NCBI GenBank assembly: GCA_012295275.1
Contig: CM022677.1
Location: forward strand, 5,788,490-5,823,565
DNA from: Chrysomallon squamiferum
Taxonomy: Eukaryota; Mollusca; Gastropoda; Neomphalida; Peltospiridae
Direction of reading: 5' to 3'
DNA: 35,076 nt
In this document: positions 20,437-30,720 of the stretch, in pieces
How positions within the stretch are numbered: position 1 is the first letter of the stretch
Layout: every line of letters starts with the position of its first letter
Position numbers and translations under genes: made by a program
Notes under the pieces: model-generated
Told to the model about the DNA's origin: nothing
Databases searched by the model: none
What the model saw: the letters and a program-made list of their open reading frames with translations, nothing else

Positions 20437-21043
20437 TCCATTTGTCACAGACTTATAACAAAACAGGCCATGGCTGAGTGAACTGGTAATCAGCTGTCCT
20501 CTATCTAGTACATAATAATGGGCTCATCTTCCCAGTTGTTACACATAAAGCTTAGAAAATAATCAAACAACTGATCTCAGATACAATTTACCAAAAGTCA
20601 AAAAAGAAAAAAAAAAAAATTAAACAAAGCAATTGAAAGCAGTTTGATTACCGATGACACTGGAAAGTTAATTAATTTCCCGCTAATCCCAACAAAAACA
20701 ACAGCTAAAGACAACCACACGTGACTTGCACAGCTAATTAGACCAAGTATTTTGTTAATCTGATTTTGTTTATGAAAGTGAAAACAAAAACACCGTGTGA
20801 CAAAAACTTACTGCGGCACATAAAATTCATAAAGTTTATAAACAATTTGACTATTTTTCTTCTTTCTTTCTTGCTATCATCATCAGTATTATTATTATTA
20901 TTGTTGTTGTTGTTGTATTCAGTAATTCACTTATTTAATGATTTATTGATTGATTGATTTTAATTCTTTATTATCACTGTATTAAATAAATGAATGAAAT
21001 AACACTTGGTCACTGCTGACTACTACACTAATATTAGTGGAGT

Positions 21044-21059
21044 TGTGTAACAAATGGGA
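21044..21059 (-). repeat. 16-bp inverted repeat, right arm
   Basis: TGTGTAACAAATGGGA, exact reverse complement of 20421-20436. The 607-base interval between the arms holds a (TTA/TTG) tract near 20887-20917 and no gene. Confidence 0.6.
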
Positions 21060-21328
21060 GACAATCCACTAATTAAAGGCTCAGTTATTATAAAACAGTA
21101 AGTTGAAGTTTGGTCTAAAGTTAGTTGATACACAAAGCTGATAAAATCATTTTACCAAGCTAATTAAAAGACAAAAAAAAATCAATGTAGATAAAAATAT
21201 GCACATGTGTTTGCTATATAAATTCATTCAATATATTTTAATGATTAAATACATAAACTGTAAGTTAAAAAACAACAACAAGAAATTCAGATTCCCAATT
21301 AATAATACTAATCATCATCATCATCATC

Positions 21329-21369
<41 letters not shown>

Positions 21370-21675
21370 TATTAATGAAATTATTCTTTCTTTTCTTATT
21401 CAGTGTATGATAAAATAAATGTATGGAAAATTAATTGTATGTAATAGCCAAGTATTACAAAAAATATATATTTAAAAAAATATTTATATCAGTGTATTAA
21501 ATAATATACATAAAATGACACATTTCATTCATTGTTTATGTAAAAGTGACATAACCAGCAAGGTTAACACATTACACAAAACTTTAAAAAAAAAAAATTT
21601 GTGTAATTGTGAAACAGACAACTAAATTAGATAACAAATAAAACTGTTTTGATTCACCAATACTCAATAATAATA

Positions 21676-21707
<32 letters not shown>

Positions 21708-22376
21708 AATAATGATAATGATAAGAAGAACAACAATAATAAATCATTACTAACTGAATAAAATAAAATGAAAAATAAATAAAAAATTAAAGTTCAGTAA
21801 CAAAATAATATGCATAAAATAATTTCTCCAAGGAAGCAATCATCAAGATAGACAAAAAATCGAAAATCATTATACAACACGTAATTTACAGATCAGTGCT
21901 TTAGTCAATAGAAAAATAATTTGTCACTAACAAGTAATTTGATGCAAATTATTTACAAATAAAATAAAGGTAGTTTTAAAATGTGATCACAGATTAAATC
22001 AGTTTAACTTCACACAGACAGGTCAGTGTGAAACTGATAAATGTAAACATTATTAACTAAAAGTATTTATAATTTTGAATTTGCTTTAATAATTATTCAC
22101 TATTTTGATAAATATTAATAGATAATTATAAATATTAATAAAAAATATTTCTACTTTAAACCTAAATATACTAATTATTTAATATTTACAATTATTAAAT
22201 AGATAAATGTAAACATTATTAAATAAACATATTCATAATTTAAACTTGAATTTACATTCTTATTTATAAGTTTATAAATATTAAACAGATTACACAGACA
22301 CACACATTAACCAAAAATATCCTAATTTTAGATTTAAACTGTTTTAGTGCTTCGTACTGAAAACTGTCCATTACTC
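21060..22376. other. AT-rich non-coding stretch up to the gap
   Basis: Very AT-rich, with (ATC)n-(AAT)n at 21312-21366 and (GAT)n at 21676-21708. The end shows loosely repeated phrases such as AAATGTAAACATTATTAA at about 22040-22057 and 22204-22221. No gene or dispersed module was recognised. Confidence 0.5.
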
Positions 22377-22576
22377 NNNNNNNNNNNNNNNNNNNNNNNN
22401 NNNNNNNNNNNNNNNNNNNNNNNNNNNNNNNNNNNNNNNNNNNNNNNNNNNNNNNNNNNNNNNNNNNNNNNNNNNNNNNNNNNNNNNNNNNNNNNNNNNN
22501 NNNNNNNNNNNNNNNNNNNNNNNNNNNNNNNNNNNNNNNNNNNNNNNNNNNNNNNNNNNNNNNNNNNNNNNNNNNN
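22377..22576. other. Assembly gap of 200 N
   Basis: Exactly 200 N, possibly a fixed-size placeholder, so the true distance across it is unknown. It sits close to the boundary between the module-free core and the minus-oriented array. Reading frames called through it are artefacts. Confidence 1.
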
Positions 22577-22591
22577 TTGAGAATCTGTATC

Positions 22592-22622
<31 letters not shown>

Positions 22623-22819
22623 CATCGGTTCATTTCACTTACATTCTTTTTGTTTCTGTAACTCTTTGTTCCTAGTTTGCAATCTATAAATACATGCATT
22701 TCAATTTCAGTATAGTTTTACATGATCAACTAAACATGATGAAGTGGTGCAAGTGATTCAACTTTCTTTTATTACATCAGTCGTTTGAGTGTATACTTAA
22801 TCACTCAATGTGTTGATCT

Positions 22820-22859
<40 letters not shown>

Positions 22860-23091
22860 GTGTGTGTGTCTGCAATCGTTTTAGCTGTTAAATATAGAGT
22901 ATCTTCTTATTGAAAATATTTTTTGGAAAGGGGTCATGAAAGATTCATGTTAGTTTATTGTTAAATTTCTTGTTTTTATTAAATTAACTAAGAATTTAAA
23001 ACAGAGATAAAGTGAACGATATCAACCGATTCGTAAATTGTTGGAGAATGTTAAATTATTGTTAACTCGTATTATACAGAACAACCATACA

Positions 23092-23125
<34 letters not shown>

Positions 23126-23223
23126 TTTGAAAATACAAAATTTGAAATGATTTGGTATCGTGAAGTAATGATACTGATGTAATCCAGTCCATACGGGAAG
23201 TTGTCACAAAAGGAAAGAAAAAA

Positions 23224-23271
<48 letters not shown>

Positions 23272-23982
23272 TAAATAAATAAAACAATACAGAACATTTG
23301 TGATAAGTTATTGGTTAATTATATTTTCAAGGTTCAGTCACCATTAATAAAGTAACATGTTAATTTCTATATTGGTACATTAACAATCTAACATTGAGCT
23401 GTAATTTAAAATGGCTAAATGGATAGTCCTTATTACAGTAATACTAATTAGTTGATATTGTTCTTGTTTTTTGTCGTTTTTTTCTGTTGTTGTGTTTTGT
23501 TTTTGGAAATTTTTATATTTGTAAAATATCTAATATTGAATTTCTTCTCGTGATAATTATTTTTTAAAAGGTTCATGGAAGATTCAAGTTAGTGTTAAAA
23601 TTATAATTATATGATATCAAATTTGGTAAGTGTTTGAGAACGAAAAGCTTATTATTAATTCTCAGTTTTCTCTGTTCTTATATTTCAAAAATAAACAAGC
23701 TCACTGGTCAATGTCATGCTACTTTAGGATTAGTCATCGTCACATGATCTAGACATGTACCTCCTTGAAATACTTAACATGAGTTTTGTCACGTAGACGT
23801 GAATTAGCAAAGAACACACTTTGTTATACAAATCTTTATTATTTTAATTTTGGCCAAGTTTAAAAATAAGCGATTAAATAGAAATTTTGTGCTGATTTGT
23901 GAGTGCGGTTCTTCAAATATGTTTGGCTTTTTTTAAATAGTTTATTATAAGGTGTGTGTAATTGTCTCTCTCTCTCGCGCGC

Positions 23983-24030
<48 letters not shown>
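23983..24030 (+). repeat. (TG)n microsatellite with TC/GC leader
   Basis: TCTCTCTCTCGCGCGC at 23966-23981 followed by about 23 TG units. The alternating CG and TG steps are prone to left-handed Z-DNA. Confidence 0.95.
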
Positions 24031-24032
<2 letters not shown>

Positions 24033-24649
24033 CGCATTAATATGTATTTTCTTCAAATTAAAATTATTTTTGTCAAAAGGTCATGAAAAAATCAAGTTAG
24101 TTTATTATTAAATTACAATATTGCGATGAATTAAGAAATTAAACCAAAGATAAATAGCCCACAGTCAACTGATATAGTAAGTGTTTGAGAATGAAAAATG
24201 TATTATTGATACTCAGTTTTGTCTGTCGTTACATTTAAAAATAAACAAGCTAAGTGGTCAGTTCTGTCACGTAGACTCGAGATAGCAAATAACACATTTT
24301 TCACTGTGTATTATGTTTTATTGTAGAAAATGAAATTTGGCTAGCTTTAAAAATGATTTATTTGATGGAGAAATTTTGTTCTCAACTGTGAGAATGGTTG
24401 TTCATTGAATTTTTTTTTTTTTTTTTTTTTTAATTTTAATAGTTTATTGTTTGAGTAATTTACTGTCATATTTAGTAAGCGAGGTATTCCGAAGTTCCGA
24501 ATAATAATAATAATAATAATCATAACAATAAATGCTTTAATGTAACAACACATACTCCACATCAAACACTTTCTACATCTACAGTAACATACTTTAATTG
24601 CCAACAAATACAGAAAGAAAATACATTAAAAAGTCAGACATACGTTAAA

Positions 24650-24765
24650 ACGGTCACTAACATTTACTTAACAACAGTCGTTAAAACTTTCACGGGCGTA
24701 ACCGAAGCAACCGTGGAAAATATCAGTATTAGTTCTGATGAGGAAATTAACAAAATTCCTGTTCA
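24650..24765 (-). repeat. Module b core, minus copy
   Basis: Reverse complement contains GAACAGGAATTTTGTTAATT, TCCTCATCAGAACTAATACT, GGTTGCTTCGGTTACGCCCG, TGAAAGTTTTAACGACTGTT and GTTAAGTAAATGTTAG. Sister copies are at 6365-6455, 10763-10880 and 31965-32045 (plus) and 25005-25060 and 26510-26640 (minus). Confidence 0.8.
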
Positions 24766-25044
24766 TTAATTGAAATTATCGTTAGCAAAAGGAAATAGAA
24801 TGATTGCATCGTGGAAAGATTTCTGTTATGTCTCTTCTAATTATCACATTTCAGTTGTTTGAGAGAGTGTGGCTTCCTTGCTGTATAGTTTATTACAAAC
24901 AAAGCAAGTGTTTGTTTTTCTTTTTTGTTTTTAAATTATGCTTTATATAGAAACATACGCAGCACATCTGCTGTGTTTTTTTTTATATATAATACTCGCT
25001 CACGTTTACTCAACAACAGACGTTAAAATTATCACAGGTGGAGC

Positions 25045-25213
25045 CAAAGCAAGGTTGAGTTGTAAACGAGGAGAATTGAAACCTGTATAGTTACACCATT
25101 CAAGATAAAATCGCTAATACTGCCTAGTTTTGTTTGTTAAACACTAGGTGAGATTTCAAAGTTTAATGTCAAACCATACTTCATAAATATTGTAGTTGTT
25201 CTGATTTTTATTG

Positions 25214-25249
<36 letters not shown>

Positions 25250-25430
25250 ATCGAATTATATATTTTTATACACAACAACAACAACAACAAATTAGAATAC
25301 AGCCAGTAACATCCACTATAGGAATAATAATAATAATAATAATAATAAGAAGAAGAAGAAGAAGAAGAAAGATTAAAAAGTGCGAATAAGAGAAGCGATG
25401 TTTAAGTATAAACACTGATGACAAACGAGC
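25045..25430 (-). repeat. Module f with leader, minus copy, fused to module b
   Basis: On the minus strand the leader (TGCTCGTTTGTCATCAGTG, CTTCTCTTATTCGCAC) is followed by AAG/AAT tracts and the f unit (TTTGACATTAAACTTTGAAATC, AAAACTAGGCAGTAT, GTAACTATACAGGTTTCAAT, TTTACAACTCAAC). It then passes without a gap into CTTGCTTTGGCTCCACCTGTG of module b. Elsewhere CAACTCAAC is followed by CGTGAAC, so this is a chimeric join. Confidence 0.75.
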
Positions 25431-25822
25431 AGTTTGTAAAAATAATAATGTGTACTTTGTTCAGTTGTCTTTTGATATAGTCGATGGATGAATAAAATGT
25501 TTACGAAATAACCGACTATTTGAAAATACAGAACTGAAATTAATTTGGTATCGTCAAATATTGATGCCGAAGATGCAGAAAAGGAGGAATGATTATGGCA
25601 AGTCATTGGCTCAAAAATATTTTGAAATTTTAGTCACCGTTAATAAACAAACAAGGTAATTTCTACATATTCTTTTATTACAATTATAATCTAATACTGA
25701 GCTGCAATTTAAAACTGCTAAAATTGATATTCCTTATTTCAGTTTTATTTTTTTAATAATTTTATTCTTGTTTTTTAGTTTTAATTTTTAACTTTGTGTT
25801 TGTTTTGATTTTGCAATTATTA

Positions 25823-25874
<52 letters not shown>

Positions 25875-26358
25875 AACTGTTTAATATTCAGTATATTCTG
25901 GCTAAAATTATTTTTGACAAGCGGTTACGAAAGATTTAAGTTAGTTTATTGTTGAATATCTTGTTTTCATTAAATTACGTGATTAAGAAAATTAAATTAA
26001 AGATAACTACTACGATATCATCTGATCTGGTAAATGTTTGATAATGAAAACTTTATTATTAATACTCAGTAGTTTTCTGTCGTTATATTTTAAACTAAAC
26101 AATGTCACTGTTGCTTATTTTTGTCATGTAGACACTAATTAGGAAAGAACAGACATTATTGTTGTACAAGTGTTTATTGTTTTTATTATTGAAAATAAAA
26201 TTTGGCCAGTTTTAAAATTAAGTGTAATAGCGGAGAATTCTTGTGTTCAACTGTGATTGTTAACTTTAAAATTAAAAGTTTTATCCTCTATGTATATCAC
26301 TGTCATGTTTAAATATTTCAAATATGATACCGTACAGTGAGTCTGGTATGCCGAAGAT

Positions 26359-26359
<1 letters not shown>

Positions 26360-26410
<51 letters not shown>
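26360..26410 (+). repeat. (AAT)n microsatellite
   Basis: About 17 units beside the minus-oriented module c. Comparable AAT/TTA tracts lie at 23093-23124, 23227-23271, 24500-24520, 25220-25248 and 25828-25873. Confidence 0.95.
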
Positions 26411-26904
26411 TGTGGCAACTCATGCTCCTAATGTGGTGTTTTCTGTAACACTTTAATTAGCGATACAAACGAAATTACATTAAATACTCGCTAAGTCAGA
26501 CGTACAACAAAACGCTCGGTAACATTTACTAAATAACAGACGTTAAAACTATCAAAGGCTTAGCTAAAAGCAGCGAACCGTGGAGAAATATCGTCATAGC
26601 GTCGAAAAAGAAATTTACAAAATTTGTTTATTAAATGAAATCATTGATAGGAAAAAGAAATGTAATGATTCCGTTCTGGAAAAATTCCTGTCGTAACCCT
26701 TCTCATTATCCTTCTTTCGCTGTTTGATAGTCTCTGATTTATGAACCGTACAGTGTATTAAAAGGAAAAGAAGCTATTTTTTCTTCTATTTTTAGTTTTT
26801 GTTTAGTTTTTTGTTGTTGTTTTGTTTTTTAAAGTATAAAACTGGTCAATATTATCAATGTAAATTCAGTGTGGCTCGAATCTTATAATGCGAAAAAAGA
26901 AAAT

Positions 26905-27150
26905 TATTATTATTATTGACTTATTTCCCTTATATTTTCTCGTTCTGTATGTCTGTTTCTCTCTCCCACTTTGGAGAGTTTGTGTGTGTGTGTGTGGGGG
27001 AGGTGCGTGGGTGCGGTTGTGCTTGTGTTCTAATTTGTATATAGATACATTTATCCAATAAAGATGACAAAATACTTTTTACCCAAACACCTGTGTCTGT
27101 GTAAAACTGATATAAACACTTTTATTAGAGCAGTCATATTACTTGTACCA
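26905..27150 (-). repeat. Module a, minus copy with TG expansion
   Basis: Shares GACTTATTTCCCTTATATT, ATCCAATAAAGATGACAAAAT and CTTTTATTAGAGCAGTCA with 28590-28790 and, by the first block, with 2735-2762. A TG-rich segment (26980-27030) expands the middle of this copy only. Confidence 0.65.
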
Positions 27151-27399
27151 TGAGAGAGAAGTTGTCAGATAATCACACACACACACGCACACACACACAC
27201 ATACACACAAACACACATATCAGCCTTATTCTTGTAATCCTAAATAACACAAAAATTAAATGTAATTAACTGTTTTCTTTCTCAGTTTGACCGCTCTCGA
27301 GAGTAAAACCTTCACTCGTGTTTATTTTGTTTTTGCTCTACATTTTTAAAATAATTATATAAAACTATTTTAAGACCAAAACCAGAAGTAACTGAGTAA

Positions 27400-27530
27400 T
27401 AAATATATATGTGCGTATGTATATGTGTGTGTATGAATGTATGTATGTATGCATGCATGTATGTCTCTATATATGTATGTATGCATGTGTTTGTGTCTGT
27501 GTGTGTGTATGTATGTGTCTGTGTTTGTAC
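27400..27530 (+). repeat. TATG/TG-rich low-complexity tract
   Basis: Imperfect mix of TATG, GTGT and TGCA units between module a and module g of the minus array. A CA-rich stretch lies at 27175-27218. The interval 27220-27400 is plain AT-rich DNA. Confidence 0.85.
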
Positions 27531-27539
27531 CGATAAACC

Positions 27540-27720
27540 AGTTATTTTAATTTTATTTTCCTAGTCAAAATCCAGATGTGGATGATTATCTACATGTATT
27601 GAAACCAATAAAAATAATCCACATGGTTACAGAACTGTACTTAGACGTACGTCGTCAAAACGAGGAGATATTCGCGTGATTAGTCCTGTAACTGATATTA
27701 ATGTTGCACGCAGAAATACA

Positions 27721-27725
<5 letters not shown>
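27540..27725 (-). repeat. Module g, minus copy
   Basis: The reverse complement gives GTTACAGGACTAATC, CTCGTTTTGACGACGTACG, TCTAAGTACAGTTCTGTAAC, TTTTTATTGGTTTCAATA and ATAATCATCCACATCTGG, collinear with 12840-12970 and 33810-33960. It starts at the (TAAA)n tract 27725-27762, which matches the TTTA tract before module g elsewhere. Confidence 0.8.
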
Positions 27726-27760
<35 letters not shown>

Positions 27761-27762
27761 AT

Positions 27763-28004
27763 GTAGCACAACAATAATTAAAATACAGAATTCTTTGTGA
27801 GTGAGAATTGGCGGGGTTTTTTTGTTGTTACTTTTTTGTGCGGTTATTTTTTGGACAAATTTTATTTTTGTTGTTATCTGATCTTTTTTTTTTTTTTTTT
27901 TTTTTTTACTTGTATAACTGTGGTTTGTGTTTTTCTTTATAAAAACAAAAACAAAAAACAACAACAACAACAAACAAATGCGCAGAGACGATTATGAAGT
28001 AATA
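27763..28004. other. Spacer with poly-T and CAA tract
   Basis: T-run at 27883-27906 and (CAA)n at 27949-27972. The 82- and 66-codon frames across it are low complexity and are not genes. Confidence 0.6.
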
Positions 28005-28012
28005 CACTAGAG

Positions 28013-28249
28013 CAGGCATGGGCAACCTTTTTCGAGAAGCGGACCACATGAGACATGGCCGCAGGTACTAATTTACGCGATTTTGTGTTTTTACGGAGAG
28101 TTTTCATTTACTTCAGGAACTGTTATAATAAAAAAAAAATTACTTATATTTTAGTATATAAGTAGATACAAAATAGACTCATTTTATAAAATTTGAATTA
28201 ACGTTATTTTCCTTGTGAAATTAGGCGGGCCGCAGTGTGCCCATGACTG
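28013..28249 (+). mobile_element. Complete short non-autonomous hAT-type element
   Basis: The left end CAGGCATGGGCAACCT (28013-28028) and the right end, whose reverse complement starts CAGTCATGGGCACACT (28234-28249), match at 13 of 16 positions. The flanking 8-mers CACTAGAG (28005-28012) and CTCTAGAG (28250-28257) match at 7 of 8 and form a typical hAT target duplication with a central TA. Subterminal GCGGACCACATG and GGCGGGCCGC fit this superfamily. At 237 bp it has no room for a transposase, so it must have been moved by one supplied elsewhere. GC-richer ends stand out from the AT-rich host DNA. The internal part is AT-rich with an A-run. Confidence 0.9.
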
Positions 28250-28283
28250 CTCTAGAGAAACAGGAAAGAAAAATATTATTTGT

Positions 28284-28305
28284 ATTAATTAATTAATTAA
28301 TTAAT

Positions 28306-28348
<43 letters not shown>

Positions 28349-28388
28349 TTTTTTTTTTTTTTTTTTTATTTATTTATTTTTTTTTTAT
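28284..28388 (+). repeat. (AATT)n-(TTTA)n-T-rich tract
   Basis: AATT units pass into about 16 TTTA units and interrupted T-runs immediately downstream of the hAT-type element. Confidence 0.9.
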
Positions 28389-28589
28389 ATTCTTTTTCCC
28401 ACAGTGTTTTGTTTCTCTCTATTAGTCGTGTAGAATGCAAACTGCAGATACTTTTATTATTTAAAAAACATTTTGTTTAAACAGCTGATGTTTATTTGAT
28501 GATACAAACAATGTTTATCATATATCAATATTGATAAAGAACTGAACTACTATTGCAGGAAGATAATTAACTAATTGTTGAAGAAAATA

Positions 28590-28790
28590 CTCTTTTTTAA
28601 TTATTATTATTGAGTTATTTACTTTATATTGTCTTGTTTCTGTAAGTCCTTGTTCCTATCTGCATTCTAAATAGTTACATCCAGTAAAGATGATAAAGTA
28701 ATGTGCATGTCTGATACAAATAATTTTATTACACCAGTTAATTCAGACCTAACATGACTATACTTAATGTGTATAGTAGCGACTTTGATG
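28590..28790 (-). repeat. Module a, minus copy
   Basis: Shares TTTCTGTAAGTCCTTGTTCCTA with 22654-22675 (TTTCTGTAACTCTTTGTTCCTA) and AGTAAAGATGATAAAGTAAT, TTTTATTACACCAGTTAATTC and ATACTTAA with the other copies. The isolated plus copy is at 2660-2762. Confidence 0.7.
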
Positions 28791-28799
28791 GTTTATATA

Positions 28800-29636
28800 T
28801 GACGTTGTCAAAACAATCTTATTAATACATATTTCTATAGTGAAATTTATAACATAAAACTAGCTAATATACCTATATATATATATATATATTTTTGTAT
28901 GTTTACGGTCTTTACATATCTGATTTATCGTCGGAAGATAAGATTACTGAAAGTCAGCAAGGGATTAGATATTTGACCTGAGCAATGAAACTGGTTGCTG
29001 CCTTTAGGTGTCTGATTTAGACTCAAAGATAAGAAAGCTGAACTGCACAGAGTCATTCGATACGTTAAGACAATAACCAGTTTGTCCTTTGTTTGTGCAA
29101 TCCTGAATATCGCCAAAAAATAAAACGAAAATAAATTGTCGCTGTAAATAAAGAACAATGTAGTTTTTAAGTAACTTTAGTTTATAGCTTTTTTAAATGA
29201 AAACAATTTTTTACTTCTTGTTTTTTTAGACTGAACAAATAACTGAACAATATATATGTGTTTATATATGCACGTATTTGTTCGTGTTTGTGTGTGTGTC
29301 TGTACCCGACATAAACGGATTGCAATGATCACGAGAAATTTTACTATGTTAAAGTTGTTTATAGATAGCTGTAATTTGACGAAAGGAGAAAAAAGAAGTA
29401 ACGAAAGAAAGAGAAACAACTTGCATTTACCTGTCACTGATAGATAAGATAATAGAAATATATTATTTATTTATTTATTTATTATTATTATTTTGTACTA
29501 ACTTTCAAGATTGACATGAGATATCTGGATGCTAGTGAAGTGAGCTTTATTCAGATATTGAAACAGAAAATTATATCAGGACAAAAAAACAAAACAAAAA
29601 AACATAAAAAATTGGAAAAATAAATTAAAATGAAAA

Positions 29637-29667
<31 letters not shown>

Positions 29668-29880
29668 ATGTGAAACCTATAACTGAATGAAAGATTAGAA
29701 AACAAAATATGTTTACGAGTTAGTGTACTCAAGAAGGCTGAATGAAGGTTGAACGTTGTGTGACTGAGAAATCAAATTGAATAATTAAACACAAAAATGT
29801 CTGCCCTAAATTCTCAACACTGAAACAGAGTAGTCTTCCTTGCTGGATGTACAACATAAATCTTAATAACAATAATAACT
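28800..29880. other. AT-rich non-coding stretch
   Basis: GTTGTCAAAACAATCTTATTAA at 28804-28825 recalls GTTGTCACTACAATCTTATTAA at 2564-2585, in direct orientation. A TA run (28875-28890), (TTTA)n at 29459-29482 and (AAAT)n at 29633-29668 are present. The 77-, 86- and 63-codon frames at 28925-29447 have no recognised similarity and are not called genes. Confidence 0.5.
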
Positions 29881-29886
29881 CTGTGT

Positions 29887-30237
29887 GTGTGTGTGTGGTG
29901 TGTGTGTGTGTGGGTGTGTGTTATTTTAAGCTATATATCAGCTTATTATAAGAAATCGTTACATAGCTCGTACTTGTATACTGCTCATATCTTTCTGAGC
30001 AAGTATAAAAAGCAGTTTGACAAGCCTGTTACACTTAGAACTGATGTGAAAAGTGTTTATATTGCAATGAAAGGCACCAGACAGACACACTACGTGCAAA
30101 CGTGTAACGTGTCATCTTACAGGAATATCTACCTAACCAGACGATTCACAGAGCGAGCAGACGGCGTAGAATTTGTGTCAGTTCGTTATTTGACAAGATT
30201 CCGGTTTTATTTTGGATCCATAGATAGGGAAACCTAA
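29887..30237 (+). other. Open frame of 116 codons, function unknown, probably chance
   Basis: The first ~17 codons are translated TG microsatellite; the rest (29926-30237) is ordinary sequence with a mixed-residue translation including MKGTRQTHYVQTC and RYLTRFRFYFGS. I recognise no domain, signal peptide or membrane segment. At this base composition one frame of this length in about 70 kb of both strands is expected by chance, though the segment is less AT-rich than its surroundings. A TTACAG at 30117-30122 could be a splice acceptor or chance. Confidence 0.15.
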
Positions 30238-30429
30238 TACTACACTTACTTTATTATATTTTATTTTATCACGTTTGCGTTTTCATTTATAAACAATACA
30301 TCAGTAATTATGAATTAATAAAACTACATTATAGATAAATAAATAAATAATGATTTTTTAAATTATTATAATCTTTTTAGTATATCTTTTTCATCGAATA
30401 ATAAAACTTCAAAATGTATATTTGTATAT

Positions 30430-30660
30430 ATGGAAACTGTATAATAATAATAATAAATAAGAACCATCTACGGATATGTTGTTCAGTTATCTCATAAAGA
30501 AGTCGATAGAGGAATAAATAACTACGGAATAACTGATTATTTAAAAATACAAAGTTAAGATTAATTGGTTCTGTCAAATGTAAATGCTGATGAAAATTAG
30601 TTTATTCAGAAAGTTACAAAAAGTGTAGAATAATTATGATTAGCACTTAATAGTTTCAGT
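30430..30660 (-). repeat. Module e, minus copy
   Basis: Reverse complement carries TTATTCCGTAGTTATTTATT, CCTCTATCGACTTC, TATTTTTAAATAATCAGTTA and TTCATCAGCATTTACATTTG, matching 7035-7110, 11395-11490 and 32530-32640. Decayed relative to those. Confidence 0.7.
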
Positions 30661-30720
30661 ATAATATAGTTTCATATTTAGAACAGATTACTTTTTTCTT
30701 CTTTTTTTCTTGTATAGTTG

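Larger units (their letters stand above)
22590..27150 (-). repeat. Dispersed repeat family, minus-oriented array F
   Basis: On the minus strand from 27150 downward, modules read a (27150-26905), b (26640-26510), c (26360-26120), d (26090-25910), e (25740-25430), f with its leader (25430-25045), a truncated b (25060-25005), then b again (24890-24650), c (24500-24250), d (24240-24060), c (23900-23740), d (23720-23570), e (23440-23120), d remnants (23045-22920) and a (22800-22590). The order a-b-c-d-e-f matches plus copies, and the repetition shows tandem growth or repeated insertion. No frame survives outside microsatellites. Confidence 0.8.

Noticed and set aside
20461-20520. tRNA-like promoter box A (TGGCTGAGTGAACTGG), suggesting a SINE
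   Set aside because: No box B with GGTTCGANNCC spacing follows and no cloverleaf or SINE tail can be drawn.
22347-22625. Frames of 77 and 84 codons across the N run
   Set aside because: Almost entirely unknown residues; an artefact of reading through the gap.
28870-28892. TATA-box promoter in TA runs
   Set aside because: TA runs are common microsatellites here and no transcript start context or downstream gene is visible.
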